Assembly: GCA_029255685.2 (NCBI GenBank)
Contig: CM055312.2
Coordinates: 17,508,649 to 17,572,648, forward strand
Source: Silene conica
Lineage: Eukaryota > Streptophyta > Magnoliopsida > Caryophyllales > Caryophyllaceae
Length of the DNA: 64,000 nt
Reading direction: 5' to 3'
Of this stretch, positions 14,999 through 27,621 are shown one piece after another. Positions within the stretch are counted from its first letter, which is position 1, and each line of letters begins with the position of its first letter. Below the pieces are notes generated by a model that worked only from the letters and a program-made list of their open reading frames with translations, did no database searches and was not told where the DNA came from. Made by a program: the position numbers and the translations under genes.

Positions 14999-15961
14999 AT
15001 ATTGAATATCAGTTTTTATTTAATTAAAAAATCTCATTTTCTTCGCATTGTTGAGTAGGAAAGTATATAATATCCATTTTAAGTTTAAGAAATATGTTAA
15101 GTAATATGGATAAGATTAAAGCATGATGCGTAAAGAAAAGTAATAGATTTATTTGTAACATCTTTTGACCCATTATAATATTAACCATTTTAAGGAAAAC
15201 TAACTTAGTTAATTCTTTTCTTCTCATTTCTCATCTTCATGTTTATTAGAAAAGTTGAAAAACAATACAAAAATTTAAATAGAAAGCATACAAATATTAA
15301 AGAATATAATTTTCTAAAGTTAATAAGGGTAGAAATAATTGTAAATAATTAATTATTTCCTAATTCTAATAGAGAATTTTTGAATAATTTTTTGTTTTCT
15401 AATTATAGCAAGAAGGTGGTAGGTAACTTATTTTTTTTAAATCAACTATATTCTAGTTCTAATAGAAAAATCATAAATACTTTATTATTTTCTTATTTTC
15501 TGATTTTAATAGCACAAAAAAACATTATAAAGTCATTCAACATTAAAATTTATGCTCCGACCCAAGAGAGCATTCGATTAGATGAGTATACCATTTGATT
15601 GTGTAGTTTTATTTTTAACAAAGAAACAAAATTGAATTTACACACAGGATATTTTAAAGGTTTTAAGCCAATATTTATATTATTTGCCAGTTCTTATTTT
15701 TACATAATACACTTTTTAAATAAAATTTATCTATTTACCATCTCCAATGAATATCACAGGTTACCCACCATTTTCTATATTTAACTTTTTTCACCCGACT
15801 AACCAACCAAACTCATCAGAATCAACCATAATCATATCCTTATGCTTAAACAACCTCAGCCCCACACATTTTTATATTTTTCTATCTCTTAAATCACACT
15901 CGTAAACGTCGGAAAATAATCCTATCCGTCGAGTCCACATAACCAACTTAACCATAAAAGT
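14999..15961. repeat. Repeat tract F, left copy, second part
   Basis: It continues the tract interrupted by the CACTA element and matches 60797-61769. It is AT-rich, with no gene. It ends with 'aaccataaaagt' directly before the Athila LTR (TGATACC at 15962), the same junction as at 61770. Confidence 0.85.
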
Positions 15962-16308
15962 TGATACCGTCGTTTAGTATCAAAGATAAACCTAGGTCTA
16001 CTAACTATAGCTAGCGAAAGTAGGGTCGAATTCCACAGGGAGGCACGGTCATAAGGGAAAGGTCAGTTTACAAGTCACGATTTAAGGGGGTTTGTTGTTG
16101 ATGTTATAAACTAAAACAGAGGATATAAAAATAAAACAAAGTAAAACAATGATAAATTCGATCAATAAAAGGGGAATATGTCAGGATTCAGGTTGTCGCG
16201 GTAATATATGTCACATAGCAAAACTAGGTCAGTCGAATTATAAGCGAAGTGAGAACGATTAATATCCTTTCGGTCTGAAATCACCCTAGACTCCCCTATC
16301 AATCTTTC
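15962..16308 (-). repeat. 3' LTR of the minus-strand Athila-like element, outer part
   Basis: It starts TGATACCGTCG (the LTR end in the element's own direction, TATCA) and matches 52427 onward and 61770 onward. It is interrupted after CTTTC (16304-16308) by the plus-strand Athila-like element. The same interruption point in the other two LTR copies is uninterrupted (atctttcgatccag or atatttcgatccag). Confidence 0.9.
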
Positions 16309-16441
16309 TGATGCGTGTCAATTTTATGATGTTTTTCATCTATTTTTACACGCATTTGGTCGCTCATTTACTATGTTTTAGCCTTTATTTCCCAACAATC
16401 GTGTACTTTCGTATTTTTATGCACTTTTGCAAATTTCCGCT
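16309..16441 (+). repeat. 5' LTR stub of the plus-strand Athila-like element
   Basis: It matches the first ~130 bp of the 3' LTR (24319 onward) up to 'tatgcacttttgca'. It then jumps into the gag linker at GAACAGGAGAGCGG, showing a deletion that removed the rest of the LTR, the PBS and the gag N-terminus. Confidence 0.85.
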
Positions 16442-17677
16442 GAACAGGAGAGCGGTCGACCGACCGAAGATCCAGGTCGACCGACTGATGAGGCAGAGCC
16501 AGAGGCTCCTTTTCGTCCTGAATTGCCAGATAACTTAAGGGATTTTCTTTTTAGGGGTGATAATACCCCTAGGTTTCTGAAGAGAGCTGCAAATACTGAG
16601 TCTTCAGCCGCTCCTTTCCCAGAAAGACTTATACCTTCGAAGGATCAGGTATCTTTTGACAAATTTAAGGATGTGATTCGTTCATTAAATGTTCAAGTCC
16701 CTTTTCTAGAATTAGTTCAACAAGTTCCTTCTTATCTTAAATTTATGAGACAGCTTTTGTCAAGAAAGAGGTCTCTAGAAAAGGTCGAGTCGGTGGCCCT
16801 CACTGAAGAGTCATCTAGTTTTTTATCACATGTCATTGCCCCTCACAAATTAGAGGACCCTGGTAGTTTTTCTGTCCCCTGTAATATAGGAACCTTCCCA
16901 GTTAAGAAGGCTTTATGCGACTTAGGTGCCAGTATAAGTGTCATGCCCCTAAGCGTTGCCTTAAAATTAGGAATGACCGAATTGGCAGTGACCAGTATGA
17001 CAGTCCAGATGGTAGATCGGACATCTATGGAACCTATAGGGGTGTTGGAAAACATCCCTGTGCGTATTGACAGGTTTTTCTTCCCAGTTGACTTCGTAGT
17101 TTTGGACATCCCAGAGGATGCCCATATACCTATAATTCTAGGAAGACCTTTCCTTCACACCGCAGGTGCCATTATAGATGTAGGCACTGGGACTTTGACC
17201 TTTAAAGTAGGAAAGCATTCCATTATATATGGCCTATCTTATAGGAAGAAGGATGCTATGACCCCCATCACATGCAATGCTATCACTTCTGAAAAGAAGT
17301 ATGAGGTCATCACTACTTCTCCTACTTTAGTACCTGTTCCTGTATCTGTTTTTACACCTCCGCCCCAGATTGGGAGCAGTATGGGGGACACTTCTATTGT
17401 GGCCAGTGCAGGAATTGGTTTGGGGAAACCCAAAGTGAAGGAGGTCATAGTCCAGAGAGGAGGAATGGGATGTCTAAGCTATAAAGAAGATGAAGACCCA
17501 GACGTCGTGGATCGGGAAGAAAAGAAAAAGAGGAGGCAGGCTCAAGAAGAGAGACCGTCGCATATGCTTTGCGACGGCAGGAAGAAGATGTGTTTTGCTA
17601 CTCAAGCAAACACCGTGGAGACTACGGCGTGTCGTCAAAAGCCGTGGTCGGATATTTTCCGCATCTTTAGCGGATAG
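16442..17677 (+). pseudogene. Athila-like gag linker and aspartic protease
   Basis: One open frame of about 410 codons to a TAG at 17675-17677. The frame formally opens at 16427 inside the LTR stub, which is an artefact of the deletion. It starts with palindrome-derived GRPTEDPGRPTDE, then the conserved segment VPFLELVQQVPSYLKFMRQ, the protease active site CDLGASISVMPLS (Asp codon 16919-16921) and DFVVLDIPEDAHIPIILGRP. The tail is basic (EEKKKRRQAQEE). Known: Athila gag-pol places the protease before RT; here the frame ends and no RT follows. It is probably not autonomous and may be untranslated. Confidence 0.85.
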
Positions 17678-17850
17678 TTTTCTCTAGTTTCAATTTTAAG
17701 ACAATTTATTTTTGTTGTGTTAGAACTTTTTTTTTTACTTTATGCTTGCGTAGTTAAGACTTTAGACTTGGTTCTGGGATCTCGCGCATTTGCGGGCGCA
17801 TATATTTTCTTGCTTTTTCAGGTTCAACGAAGAAACGAAGACCGCTGGGA
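17678..17850 (+). other. Non-coding spacer after protease in the plus-strand Athila-like element
   Basis: T-rich sequence between the protease stop and the first tandem unit. RT, integrase and an env-like ORF would be expected here or downstream in a full-length Athila element, but none is seen. Confidence 0.6.
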
Positions 17851-20800
17851 TGCAGAAGGTCGACCGACCAGATACACCAGTCGGTCGACCCAGTTGCCGT
17901 ATTGCTGAAACTTTCTGTAGTTTACAGGAAGGTCGGTCGACCTGTTATCTGGGTCGGTCGACCTCCTGTCCGTCGTAGTCTTTCGTTTTCTTCCTCGGGA
18001 ACCGTGCAACCGTTCTTTGGTACTTTAGTGGCACTGCTGGCCACCAAAACCTCCCAGCTTACGCTGGTTTGGGGAGGTTTTCTCATACGCTTATTAACCC
18101 AGTGAGTTCTTTCCAGTTTTTCCTTAGTTTTTATTTATTCGCATCTTTCTTTTTAATTTTCTGAAACCTTTTCTTAGGCTAATGCACAATGGGGACATTG
18201 TGCGGGTTGGTTTGGGGAATGGTTTCGTGTCACATGCATTACATTCTGTCACACGTTTGTTGCATTTCCGTATTGCATTGTTCTTTTCTTTATTTTCCTT
18301 GCATATACAAGAAAAATACAAAAAAATGAAAAAATTCAAAAAAATTCCAAAAAAAATGCACGTTTATTTTAGCATATAGGTCGAGTCGGAACGAGAGTAT
18401 TTCAAGGATGATCTTTGCTATCTTACATGTTTATGCCTTTACCTTGCCTTGTCAACTTGTTTTAGTATGAGAGTCTTTTGCATATCTACGAGTTTTTGTC
18501 AACTTGTTTTTCTTGAGACTTGACTTATACCTTGGCAACCTACTATACATTCTAAGTTTTAGAGCTTTATTTCCTGGTTTCATTCTTAAACCAGTTGTCT
18601 AGGATGTGAGTAGTACTCCCCTTGGAACATGTTACATTAATATGCATAAACATGAACTTGAATTGCTATATACTTGTTTTACTATCTCGTTTTGTGAATC
18701 TTGGTATGTGCATTTGGGATCCCTTTTCTCTTATTTACCCATAAGCCCTACATAGCCAAATTTGCCTTTTTATTCCCCCAAAACTACATCCCATACTTAG
18801 CCTACCCTTCCAAGCTAGTATTTGTGGTCTTTAGTTTGACTTTTGAGGCATCTTGGTTTTTATGCTGTCTTGAGCAAAAAGAGAGAGAAGAAAGAAAAGA
18901 AAGAAAGAAAAGAAAAAAAAAAGAACATAAAAATTCAGAAAAAAAGAAAGAAAGAAAAGAAAGACGAAAAAAAAAGAGATCAAATGTACGCAGGAAAGAA
19001 GTCGACCGACCACCTTCTTGGGTCGGCCGACCACCTGACAGTATCAGAATGCAAAATTCGTTCCAAATCCCCTTCTTTTATATGTTATCACTCCCGTACC
19101 TCATTCAAAATATTTGGGAATCCTTTCTTATACAATGTGAGAGTTGTGCTACAAAAAGAGCACTCCCTTAATATCAAAAGTTGTGAAATATGTTATTGGG
19201 AAACGGTTTTACTAGCTTGGCTACTAACCCCACAAATCCAAAAACATCTTAACCACTTCTACCTTTTACCTCACATATCTTTCATTACCTCAATTGCATG
19301 TATCCAAGTCACTTAATGGGTTTGTTTTACATAGTTGTAGAATTCTTGTTCATGTTAGATTGCAGGCATGTTTCCATGGGTCGCAGTTAGGTGAGTGTCA
19401 TGACAAATATACTTCTTTCTATCTTTTACATATACTCACCCTTTGCTTCATGAGTATCTCGAGCGTACCGCGAGAGTCCATGGTATAAAGTCTCTATAGT
19501 CTTTATGTTTGCAAGTTTAACGACCATATAACTCGTTTGCATGATTTGAATGCTTTCTCATTTTGTACTTGGCATTGGTTTAGGCTTACATGTAAATTTC
19601 GCTCTGAGATTGAAATCGTTCCATTAGTTAAGATCGAGTCTATTTCTTGTTTGAGGGCAAGCAAGGGTTTGGTTTGGAGAATTTGATGCGTGTCAATTTT
19701 ATGAGTTTTTTCATCTATTTTTACACGCATTTGGTCGCTCATTTACTATGTTTTAGCCTTTATTTCCCAACAATCGTGTACTTTCGTATTTTTATGCACT
19801 TTTGCAGATTTATGCGGAAAAGGGACGATTTAGCACCAAATTCATATCCTCGAGCCCTTTACATAATTAAGGAACAAAGGAAAGTCAACTGGAGTCTTTA
19901 TCTAAGTACCAGAAGTCAAAGCAAGAAGAAAACCGAAGAATTCTTTGCGGAAGCGGTCGACCGACCAGCTTAACGGGTCGGCCGACCAGGCCTGATTTTT
20001 ATAAAAATCCAAATCCGAAGAAAAGCCCAAGAATTGACTTAAGCCCGTGAAAGAGGTCGACCGACCCACCAGAGTGGTCGACCGACCTCAATGAAGCCCA
20101 GAAACGAGTTTTCGGAAATAAATTAGAAGTAGAAGTCTTTTAGGAAACTCCAATCTCTTGCCCTATATGCAGAAGGTCGACCGACCAGATACACCAGTCG
20201 GTCGACCCAGTCGCCGTATTGCTGAAACTTTCTGTAGTTTACAGGAAGGTCGGTCGACCTGTTATCTGGGTCGGTCGACCTCCTGTCCGTCGTAGTCTTT
20301 CGTTTTCTTCCTCGGGAACCGTGCAACCGTTCTTTGGTACTTTAGTGGCACTGCTGGCCACCAAAACCTCCCAGCTTACGCTGGTTTGGGGAGGTTTTCT
20401 CATACGCTTATTAACCCAGTGAGTTCTTTCCAGTTTTTCCTTAGTTTTTATTTATTCGCATCTGTCTTTTTAATTTTCTGAAACCTTTTCTTAGGCTAAT
20501 GCACAATGGGGACATTGTGCGGGTTGGTTTGGGGAATGGTTTCGTGTCACATGCATTACATTCTGTCACACGTTTGTTGCATTTCCGTATTGCATTGTTC
20601 TTTTCTTTATTTTCCTTGCATATAGAAGAAAAATACAAAAAAATGAAAAAATTCAAAAAAATTCCAAAAAAAATGCACGTTTATTTTAGCATATAGGTCG
20701 AGTCGGAACGAGAGTATTTCAAGGATGATCTTTGCTATCTTACATGTTTATGCCTTTACCTTGCCTTGTCAACTTGTTTTAGTATGAGAGTCTTTTGCAT

Positions 20801-23800
20801 ATCTACGAGTTTTTGTCAACTTGTTTTTCTTGAGACTTGACTTATACCTTGGCAACCTACTATACATTCTAAGTTTTAGAGCTTTATTTCCTGGTTTCAT
20901 TCTTAAACCAGTTGTCTAGGATGTGAGTAGTACTCCCCTTGGAACATGTTACATTAATATGCATAAACATGAACTTGAATTGCTATATACTCGTTTTACT
21001 ATCTCGTTTTGTGAATCTTGGTATGTGCATTTGGGATCCCTTTTCTCTTATTTACCCATAAGCCCTACATAGCCAAATTTGCCTTTTTATTCCCCCAAAA
21101 CTACATCCCATACTTAGCCTACCCTTCCAAGCTAGTATTTGTGGTCTTTAGTTTGACTTTTGAGGCATCTTGGATTTTATGCTGTCTTGAGCAAAAAGAG
21201 AAAGAAGAAAGAAAAGAAAGAAAGAAAAGAAAAAAAAAAAGAACAGAAAAATTCAGAAAAAAAGAAAGAAAGAAAAGAAAAACGAAAAAAAAAGAGATCA
21301 AATGTACACAGGAAAGAAGTCGACCGACCACCTTCTTGGGTCGGCCGACCACCTGACAGCATCAGAATGCAAAATTCGTTCCAAATCCCCTTCTTTTATA
21401 TGTTATCACTCCCGTACCTCATTCAAAATATTTGGGAATCCTTTCTTATACAATGTGAGAGTTGTGCTACAAAAAGAGCACTCCCTTAATATCAAAAGTT
21501 GTGAAATATGTTATTGGGAAACGGTTTTACTAGCTTGGCTACTAACCCCACAAATCCAAAAACATCTTAACCACTTCTACCTTTTACCTCACATATCTTT
21601 CATTACCTCAATTGCATGTATCCAAGTCACTTAATGGGTTTGTTTTACATAGTTGTAGAATTCTTGTTCATGTTAGATTGCAGGCATGTTTCCATGGGTC
21701 GCAGTTAGGTGAGTGTGATGACAAATATACTTCTTTCTATCTTTTACATATACTCACCCTTTGCTTCATGAGTATCTCGAGCGTACCGCGAGAGTCCATG
21801 GTATAAAGTCTCTATAGTCTTTATGTTTGCAAGTTTAACGACCATATAACTCGTTTGCATGATTTGAATGCTTTCTCATTTTGTACTTGGCATTGGTTTA
21901 GGCTTACATGTAAATTTCGCTCTGAGATTGAAATCGTTCCATTAGTTAAGATCGAGTCTATTTCTTGCTTGAGGGCAAGCAAGGGTTTGGTTTGGGGAAT
22001 TTGATGCGTGTCAATTTTATGATGTTTTTCATCTATTTTTACACGCATTTGGTCGCTCACTTACTATGTTTTAGCCTTTATTTCCCAACAATCGTGTACT
22101 TTCGTATTTTTATGCACTTTTGCAGATTTATGCGGATAAGGGACGATTTAGCACCAAATTCATATCCTCGAGCCCTTTGCATAATTAAGGAACAAAGGAA
22201 AGTCAATTGGAGTCTTTATCTAAGTACCAGAAGTCAAAGCAAGAAGAAAACCGAATAATTCTTTGCGGAAGCGGTCGACCGACCAGCTTAACGGGTCGGC
22301 CGACCAGGCCTGATTTTTATAAAAATCCAAATCCGAAGAAAAGCCCAAGAATTGACTTAAGCCCGTGAAAGAGGTCGACCGACCCACCAGAGTGGTCGAC
22401 CGACCTCAGCGAAGCCCAGAAACGAGTTTTCGGAAATAAATTAGAAGTAGAAGTCTTTTAGGAAACTCCAATCTCTTGCCCTATATGCAGAAGGTCGACC
22501 GACCAGATACACCAGTCGGTCGACCCAGTCGCCGTATTGCTGAAACTTTCTGTAGTTTACAGGAAGGTCGGTCGACCTGTTATCTGGGTCGGTCGACCTC
22601 CTGTCCGTCGTAGTCTTTCGTTTTCTTCCTCGGGAACCGTGCAACCGTTCTTTGGTACTTTAGTGGCACTGCTGGCCACCAAAACCTCCCAGCTTACGCT
22701 GGTTTGGGGAGGTTTTCTCATACGCTTATTAACCCAGTGAGTTCTTTCCAGTTTTTCCTTAGTTTTTATTTATTCGCATCTTTCTTTTTAATTTTCTGAA
22801 ACCTTTTCTTAGGCTAATGCACAATGGGGACATTGTGCGGGTTGGTTTGGGGAATGGTTTCGTGTCACATGCATTACATTCTGTCACACGTTTGTTGCAT
22901 TTCCGTATTGCATTGTTCTTTTCTTTATTTTCCTTGCATATACAAGAAAAATACAAAAAAATGAAAAAATTCAAAAAAATTCCAAAAAAAATGCACGTTT
23001 ACTTTAGCATATAGGTCGAGTCGGAACGAGAGTATTTCAAGGATGATCTTTGCTATCTTACATGTTTATGCCTTTACCTTGCCTTGTCAACTTGTTTTAG
23101 TATGAGAGTCTTTTGCATATCTACGAGTTTTTGTCAACTTGTTTTTCTTGAGACTTGACTTATACCTTGGCAACCTACTATACATTCTAAGTTTTAGAGC
23201 TTTATTTCCTGGTTTCATTCTTAAACCAGTTGTCTAGGATGTGAGTAGTACTCCCCTTGGAACATGTTACATTAATATGCATAAACATGAACTTGAATTG
23301 CTATATACTTGTTTTACTATCTCGTTTTGTGAATCTTGGTATGTGCATTTGGGATCCCTTTTCTCTTATTTACCCATAAGCCCTACATAGCCAAATTTGC
23401 CTTTTTATTCCCCCAAAACTACATCCCATACTTAGCCTACCCTTCCAAGCTAGTATTTGTGGTCTTTAGTTTGACTTTTGAGGCATCTTGGTTTTTATGC
23501 TGTCTTGAGCAAAAAGAGAGAGAAGAAAGAAAAGAAAGAAAGAAAAGAAAAAAAAAAGAACATAAAAATTCAGAAAAAAAGAAAGAAAGAAAAGAAAGAC
23601 GAAAAAAAAAGAGATCAAATGTACGCAGGAAAGAAGTCGACCGACCACCTTCTTGGGTCGGCCGACCACCTGACAGTATCAGAATGCAAAATTCGTTCCA
23701 AATCCCCTTCTTTTATATGTTATCACTCCCGTACCTCATTCAAAATATTTGGGAATCCTTTCTTATACAATGTGAGAGTTGTGCTACAAAAAGAGCACTC

Positions 23801-24801
23801 CCTTAATATCAAAAGTTGTGAAATATGTTATTGGGAAACGGTTTTACTAGCTTGGCTACTAACCCCACAAATCCAAAAACATCTTAACCACTTCTACCTT
23901 TTACCTCACATATCTTTCATTACCTCAATTGCATGTATCCAAGTCACTTAATGGGTTTGTTTTACATAGTTGTAGAATTCTTGTTCATGTTAGATTGCAG
24001 GCATGTTTCCATGGGTCGCAGTTAGGTGAGTGTCATGACAAATATACTTCTTTCTATCTTTTACATATACTCACCCTTTGCTTCATGAGTATCTCGAGCG
24101 TACCGCGAGAGTCCATGGTATAAAGTCTCTATAGTCTTTATGTTTGCAAGTTTAACGACCATATAACTCGTTTGCATGATTTGAATGCTTTCTCATTTTG
24201 TACTTGGCATTGGTTTAGGCTTACATGTAAATTTTGCTCTGAGATTGAAATCGTTCCATTAGTTAAGATCGAGTCTATTTCTTGCTTGAGGGCAACCAAG
24301 GGTTTGGTTTGGGGAATTTGATGCGTGTCAATTTTATGATGTTTTTCATCTATTTTTACACGCATTTGGTCGCTCATTTACTATGTTTTAGCCTTTATTT
24401 CCCAACAATCGTGTACTTTCGTATTTTTATGCACTTTTGCAGATTTATGCGGAAAAGGGACGATTTAGCACCAAATTCATATCCTCGAGCCCTTTGCATA
24501 GTTAAGGAACAAAGGAAAGTCAACTGAAGTCTTTATCTAAGTACCAGAAGTCAAAGCAAGAAGAAAACCGAAGAATTCTTTGCGGAAGCGGTCGACCGAC
24601 CAGCTTAACGGGTCGGCCGACCAGGCCTGATTTTTATAAAAATCCAAATCCGAAGAAAAGCCCAAGAATTGACTTAAGCCCGTGAAAGAGGTCGACCGAC
24701 CCACCAGAGTGGTCGACCGACCTCAGCGAGCCCAGAAACGAGTTTTCGGAAATAAATTAGAAGTAGAAGTCTTTTAGGAAACTCCAATCTCTTGCCCTAT
24801 A
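17851..24801 (+). repeat. Three tandem units of 2316-2318 bp: 3' UTR plus LTR U3
   Basis: Units are 17851-20167, 20168-22485 and 22486-24801, each beginning tgcagaaggtcgaccgacc and nearly identical. Each holds the 3' UTR (with CAATGGGGACATTG near its start and a GA-rich run), the polypurine tract and the first ~484 bp of the LTR (from TGATGCG at 19684, 22002 and 24319). The first two copies stop at 'ccctata' and join to the next unit; the third continues into the complete LTR as 'ccctatataagc', a TATA box. Frames of 60-157 aa inside the units, including Lys-rich ones, are chance readings of the GA-rich run. Confidence 0.95.
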
Positions 24802-25842
24802 TAAGCTAATCTTGTAGTTAGGGTTTTGCATCGAAAAATATTCAGTTCTAGATAGATTCAATAATTCAGTTATTATTAGAGTTTGTAATCTTTCAATAAT
24901 TCTCAAGCATTCAATAAAGTTTGTTCCTTTCTGCCCAAATTTCGATTGTGGTAATTACTCTTTTAATCTAGCTTTATTATCGTTCTTATTTTTATTACAT
25001 TCGTTTAAATCCCAAGCTTTATTAATTCTTGCATGTTTAGATTATTCACTATGTTTAACATGATTAATCCCGTTTTCATAATCGCCTTAACAACCATGAG
25101 TAGCTAAATTTCATATGTTAGGATGTAGGGGATGAATATGCATAGGTAGAATAAATTTCGAGACCGACTTGTAGCAGAGCCGCGGTCAAATAGTGGGTCG
25201 GTCGACCGAGGCTGTGGTCGGCCGACTGGAATAGCTGGTCGGTCGACCACCCGCGTATGTATCTTGTTTCGTCTTAACTTGTTGACTATAATATCCTACA
25301 ATGAAACTGAAAGGAGGCTTGTAGGATGTTAGTAATGACCTACCCAAGATTGAGAGATACGGGAAGGGCATTGGTTTACACCTTAAGACGGCTAGGTTAC
25401 TCAAGACTGAAAGGTATGTGACCTAGGATTTAGGAATCACCCTTATTGTTGACACCCAATAATTGTGAGACCTTGGAACTAATAGCATAGGCCGAAAGGA
25501 GCTATTAGGTAGCATAGACCTAAAAAGTTATGTTACACCCCCTTACGCGACTGCAATACATGTTGACCTTAGGATTTATATTACCTTAGCTATTTATTAC
25601 CCCGAACATCCTAGCATCCCTTTTATTATATTTTATTCTCATCTTTATTTCTTGTTTTATTTTAATCTTTGCCTTAGATATAGTAATCAACCATTCAAAC
25701 CCACAAATTTATTACCTTAAAACATTAACATTCAACAATAAACATTCCCCACCTCCTTGTGGTTCGACCCTGACTTTCACTATCTATAGTTTAAGTTTAG
25801 GAATTATAAATTTATCTTTGGTACCCTCAACGACGGGCATCA
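24319..25842 (+). repeat. Complete 3' LTR of the plus-strand Athila-like element
   Basis: It starts TGATGCGTGTCAA after the polypurine tract and ends GGGCATCA, 1524 bp. A TATA box (ctatataag) lies at about 24798-24806. GGTCGACC-type palindromes occur in U3 (near 24588-24722) and again near 25198-25251. Confidence 0.9.
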
Positions 25843-25847
25843 CTTTT

Positions 25848-26973
25848 GATCCAGATAGGTTACATAGATCATCCTAAACAAGCCTACCTTACCAATCTTT
25901 CGATCCAGGTATGGTTTTACTAGATAAATCGGTCTCATGCGTGCACTCATTTGACTAGTTTCGTAATTAAATTGTTTATAGACGATCTTCGTCGCAAAGA
26001 CGACTAACATGTGATTCTTACGACATTACTACCACGAGCCCCTTCATCCTAACATATTAAGAAAATAACCTTCGCATGGCTAAGGGATCTACACTAACAA
26101 CAATAACAACAACAAGGTACAACATGATTGATAACGAGAAAATACTAAAAGGCATAAGAATATGGATAAACAAAACAATAATAAAATTAGAGAAAGAGCT
26201 TACAATGATCGCAGGAAAGTTGAACAGAAACCAAAAGCTTGAATTATAAACTAATCTTGAGAAAATGCCAAAAACTAGAATGAAAATGTGTTTAGATCTA
26301 GAGTGTAAACTATGAAACTGATAAAAAATGATAATGACTGAATGTCCCTGATTAGTTTTAACCTAATCCGTAAATAGGGATTAGGTTAACATCTTAATCA
26401 TAAAACCTAATAAATGAGAAAATTTTGATCCGGTACAGTAAGTGAGTTGCTCGATCGATTGACTATACCTCTCGATCGAGTAACTGTTCTTCAGATTGTA
26501 CTCGATCCACTAACATTGAACCAGCATCTGCTCGATCGAGTAACTTCAAGATCCTCGGGTAGTTCTTCCTGCAGACTCCACGATCGAGTAACCAATTACT
26601 CGATCGAGTCTTTCTCCTCCTGCATCCACTCGATCGAGTTCTGGTGTTTACTCGATCGAGAAAATGACAGATCAAATTGCTTCTTTTTTCGATTCTTTTG
26701 CTTTTGTCCTTTGTCTTTGCCTCAGTTATTGTTCCTTTAAGCTCGGGACTGCACATTTGAGGTCATGAGATTCCTTGACTTGTTCCATCTTCTAAAAAGG
26801 GTCTACTTTGGAAGAGAAAAGCTCGGTTTCTTCAACTTTAGTATAATTCCTGCAAAACAACAAGAAATACACCAAGAGAAGAAAAAGGGGCAAAATAGCA
26901 AGTAAAGTGCGTGAAAATGCATAGAAATGCATGTTAAATTATGCCAAAAGGTGTATAAAATAGGCACGCATCA
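25848..26973 (-). repeat. 3' LTR of the minus-strand Athila-like element, inner part
   Basis: It resumes at gatccagatagg after the nested insertion and ends GCACGCATCA; in the element's direction the LTR starts TGATGCGTGCC. Without the insertion the LTR is about 1473 bp. A cluster of CTCGATCGAG palindromes sits at 26450-26665, in the U3 of this LTR. Confidence 0.88.
26447..26665. repeat. CTCGATCGAG palindrome cluster in LTR U3
   Basis: About eight copies of a self-complementary CTCGATCGAG-like decamer (some degenerate) occur in about 220 bp, spaced roughly 20-35 bp. The frames read through it on both strands (rich in LDR and RSS) are by-products of the repeats. Confidence 0.85.
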
Positions 26974-27025
26974 AATATCCCCAAACCAAACTTTTGCTTG
27001 TCCTCAAGCAAACTAATGCAACTAC
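26974..27025 (-). promoter_or_regulatory. Polypurine tract region of the minus-strand Athila-like element
   Basis: On the minus strand the sequence just before the LTR start reads aagtttggtttggggatat, matching the purine-rich plus-strand priming site of the plus-strand Athila-like copy (ggtttggtttggggaat). The last five bases, ACTAC (27021-27025), are the left target-site duplication of the solo LTR. Confidence 0.75.
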
Positions 27026-27616
27026 TGATGTAAAATAACCACACGTTTTACCAATTTGATGTAAAACTTAGAGTAACTTTGCAGCGGAAATAAAGTATTG
27101 TTGTTTTTTTGTGTTTTTGTGAGTAGAACGAAAAATAAAGGAATATAACAAAGATATGACGTGAATAAGATCTCCTCTCTCGCAAGAAACTCGATGTTAC
27201 ACACGAATTGTAATCCACACCTCGCAAGGATAGAATCACACTAAACTTATCTCAACCTCGCAAGGAAGAAATAATAGAACTTAGAACTCGCAAGTAATAA
27301 GCACACAACAAGAAAACTTGTATTAATCTCTCAAATTTGAATGAATAAAAACTGAATACATAAGTCCCTATTTATAGTAGAATAGGGGACACAAGACTTC
27401 CTAAAAACATGTGATCCTTTCCATAAGTGGATAAGGAAAACTTTCCTAAAATCAACTATTACCTTAAAACTACTTGTCTTATTCTTAAAACTGAAATTAG
27501 GAAATAAGCAATAAGGAAAGAAATAAAACTACCTTATTCTTACTAGCTAACTTATGGAAACTAAAAATAAGGTAACTATAATATCCTATGGCAAAACCCT
27601 TGTCCGTCCTACATCA
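27026..27616 (-). mobile_element. Solo LTR, 591 bp
   Basis: The ends are TGATGTA and TACATCA, a perfect 7-bp inverted repeat, flanked by ACTAC at 27021-27025 and 27617-27621. A TATA-like tataaatag on the minus strand (near 27367-27375) suggests minus orientation. It has no coding sequence, so an LTR-LTR recombination product is likely. The family is not identified. The 'ctcgcaag' phrase repeats about four times inside (27178-27290). Confidence 0.85.
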
Positions 27617-27621
27617 ACTAC

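Larger units (their letters stand above)
16309..25842 (+). mobile_element. Nested Athila-like Gypsy element, plus strand, deleted, with 3x tandem 3' region
   Basis: It starts TGATGCGTGTC and ends GGGCATCA, flanked by CTTTC (16304-16308) and CTTTT (25843-25847), an imperfect 5-bp target-site duplication. It contains a 5' LTR stub of about 130 bp, a gag-protease frame, a 3' UTR and a complete 3' LTR. The polypurine run before each LTR start (ggtttggtttggggaa) is of the Athila type. The rest of the 5' LTR, the PBS, most of gag and all of pol are absent. Self-complementary GGTCGACC cassettes recur through it. Confidence 0.9.

Noticed and set aside
18701..19316. Lys/Glu-rich frames of 156-157 aa, repeated at 21018-21489 and 23336-23951
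   Set aside because: They are readings of the GA-rich run in the tandem 3' UTR units. They occur in more than one frame, have no domain, and copy exactly with the repeat.
26447..26756. 97-aa frames on both strands
   Set aside because: Produced by the CTCGATCGAG palindromes, which read as LDR/RSS in either direction. The place is an LTR.
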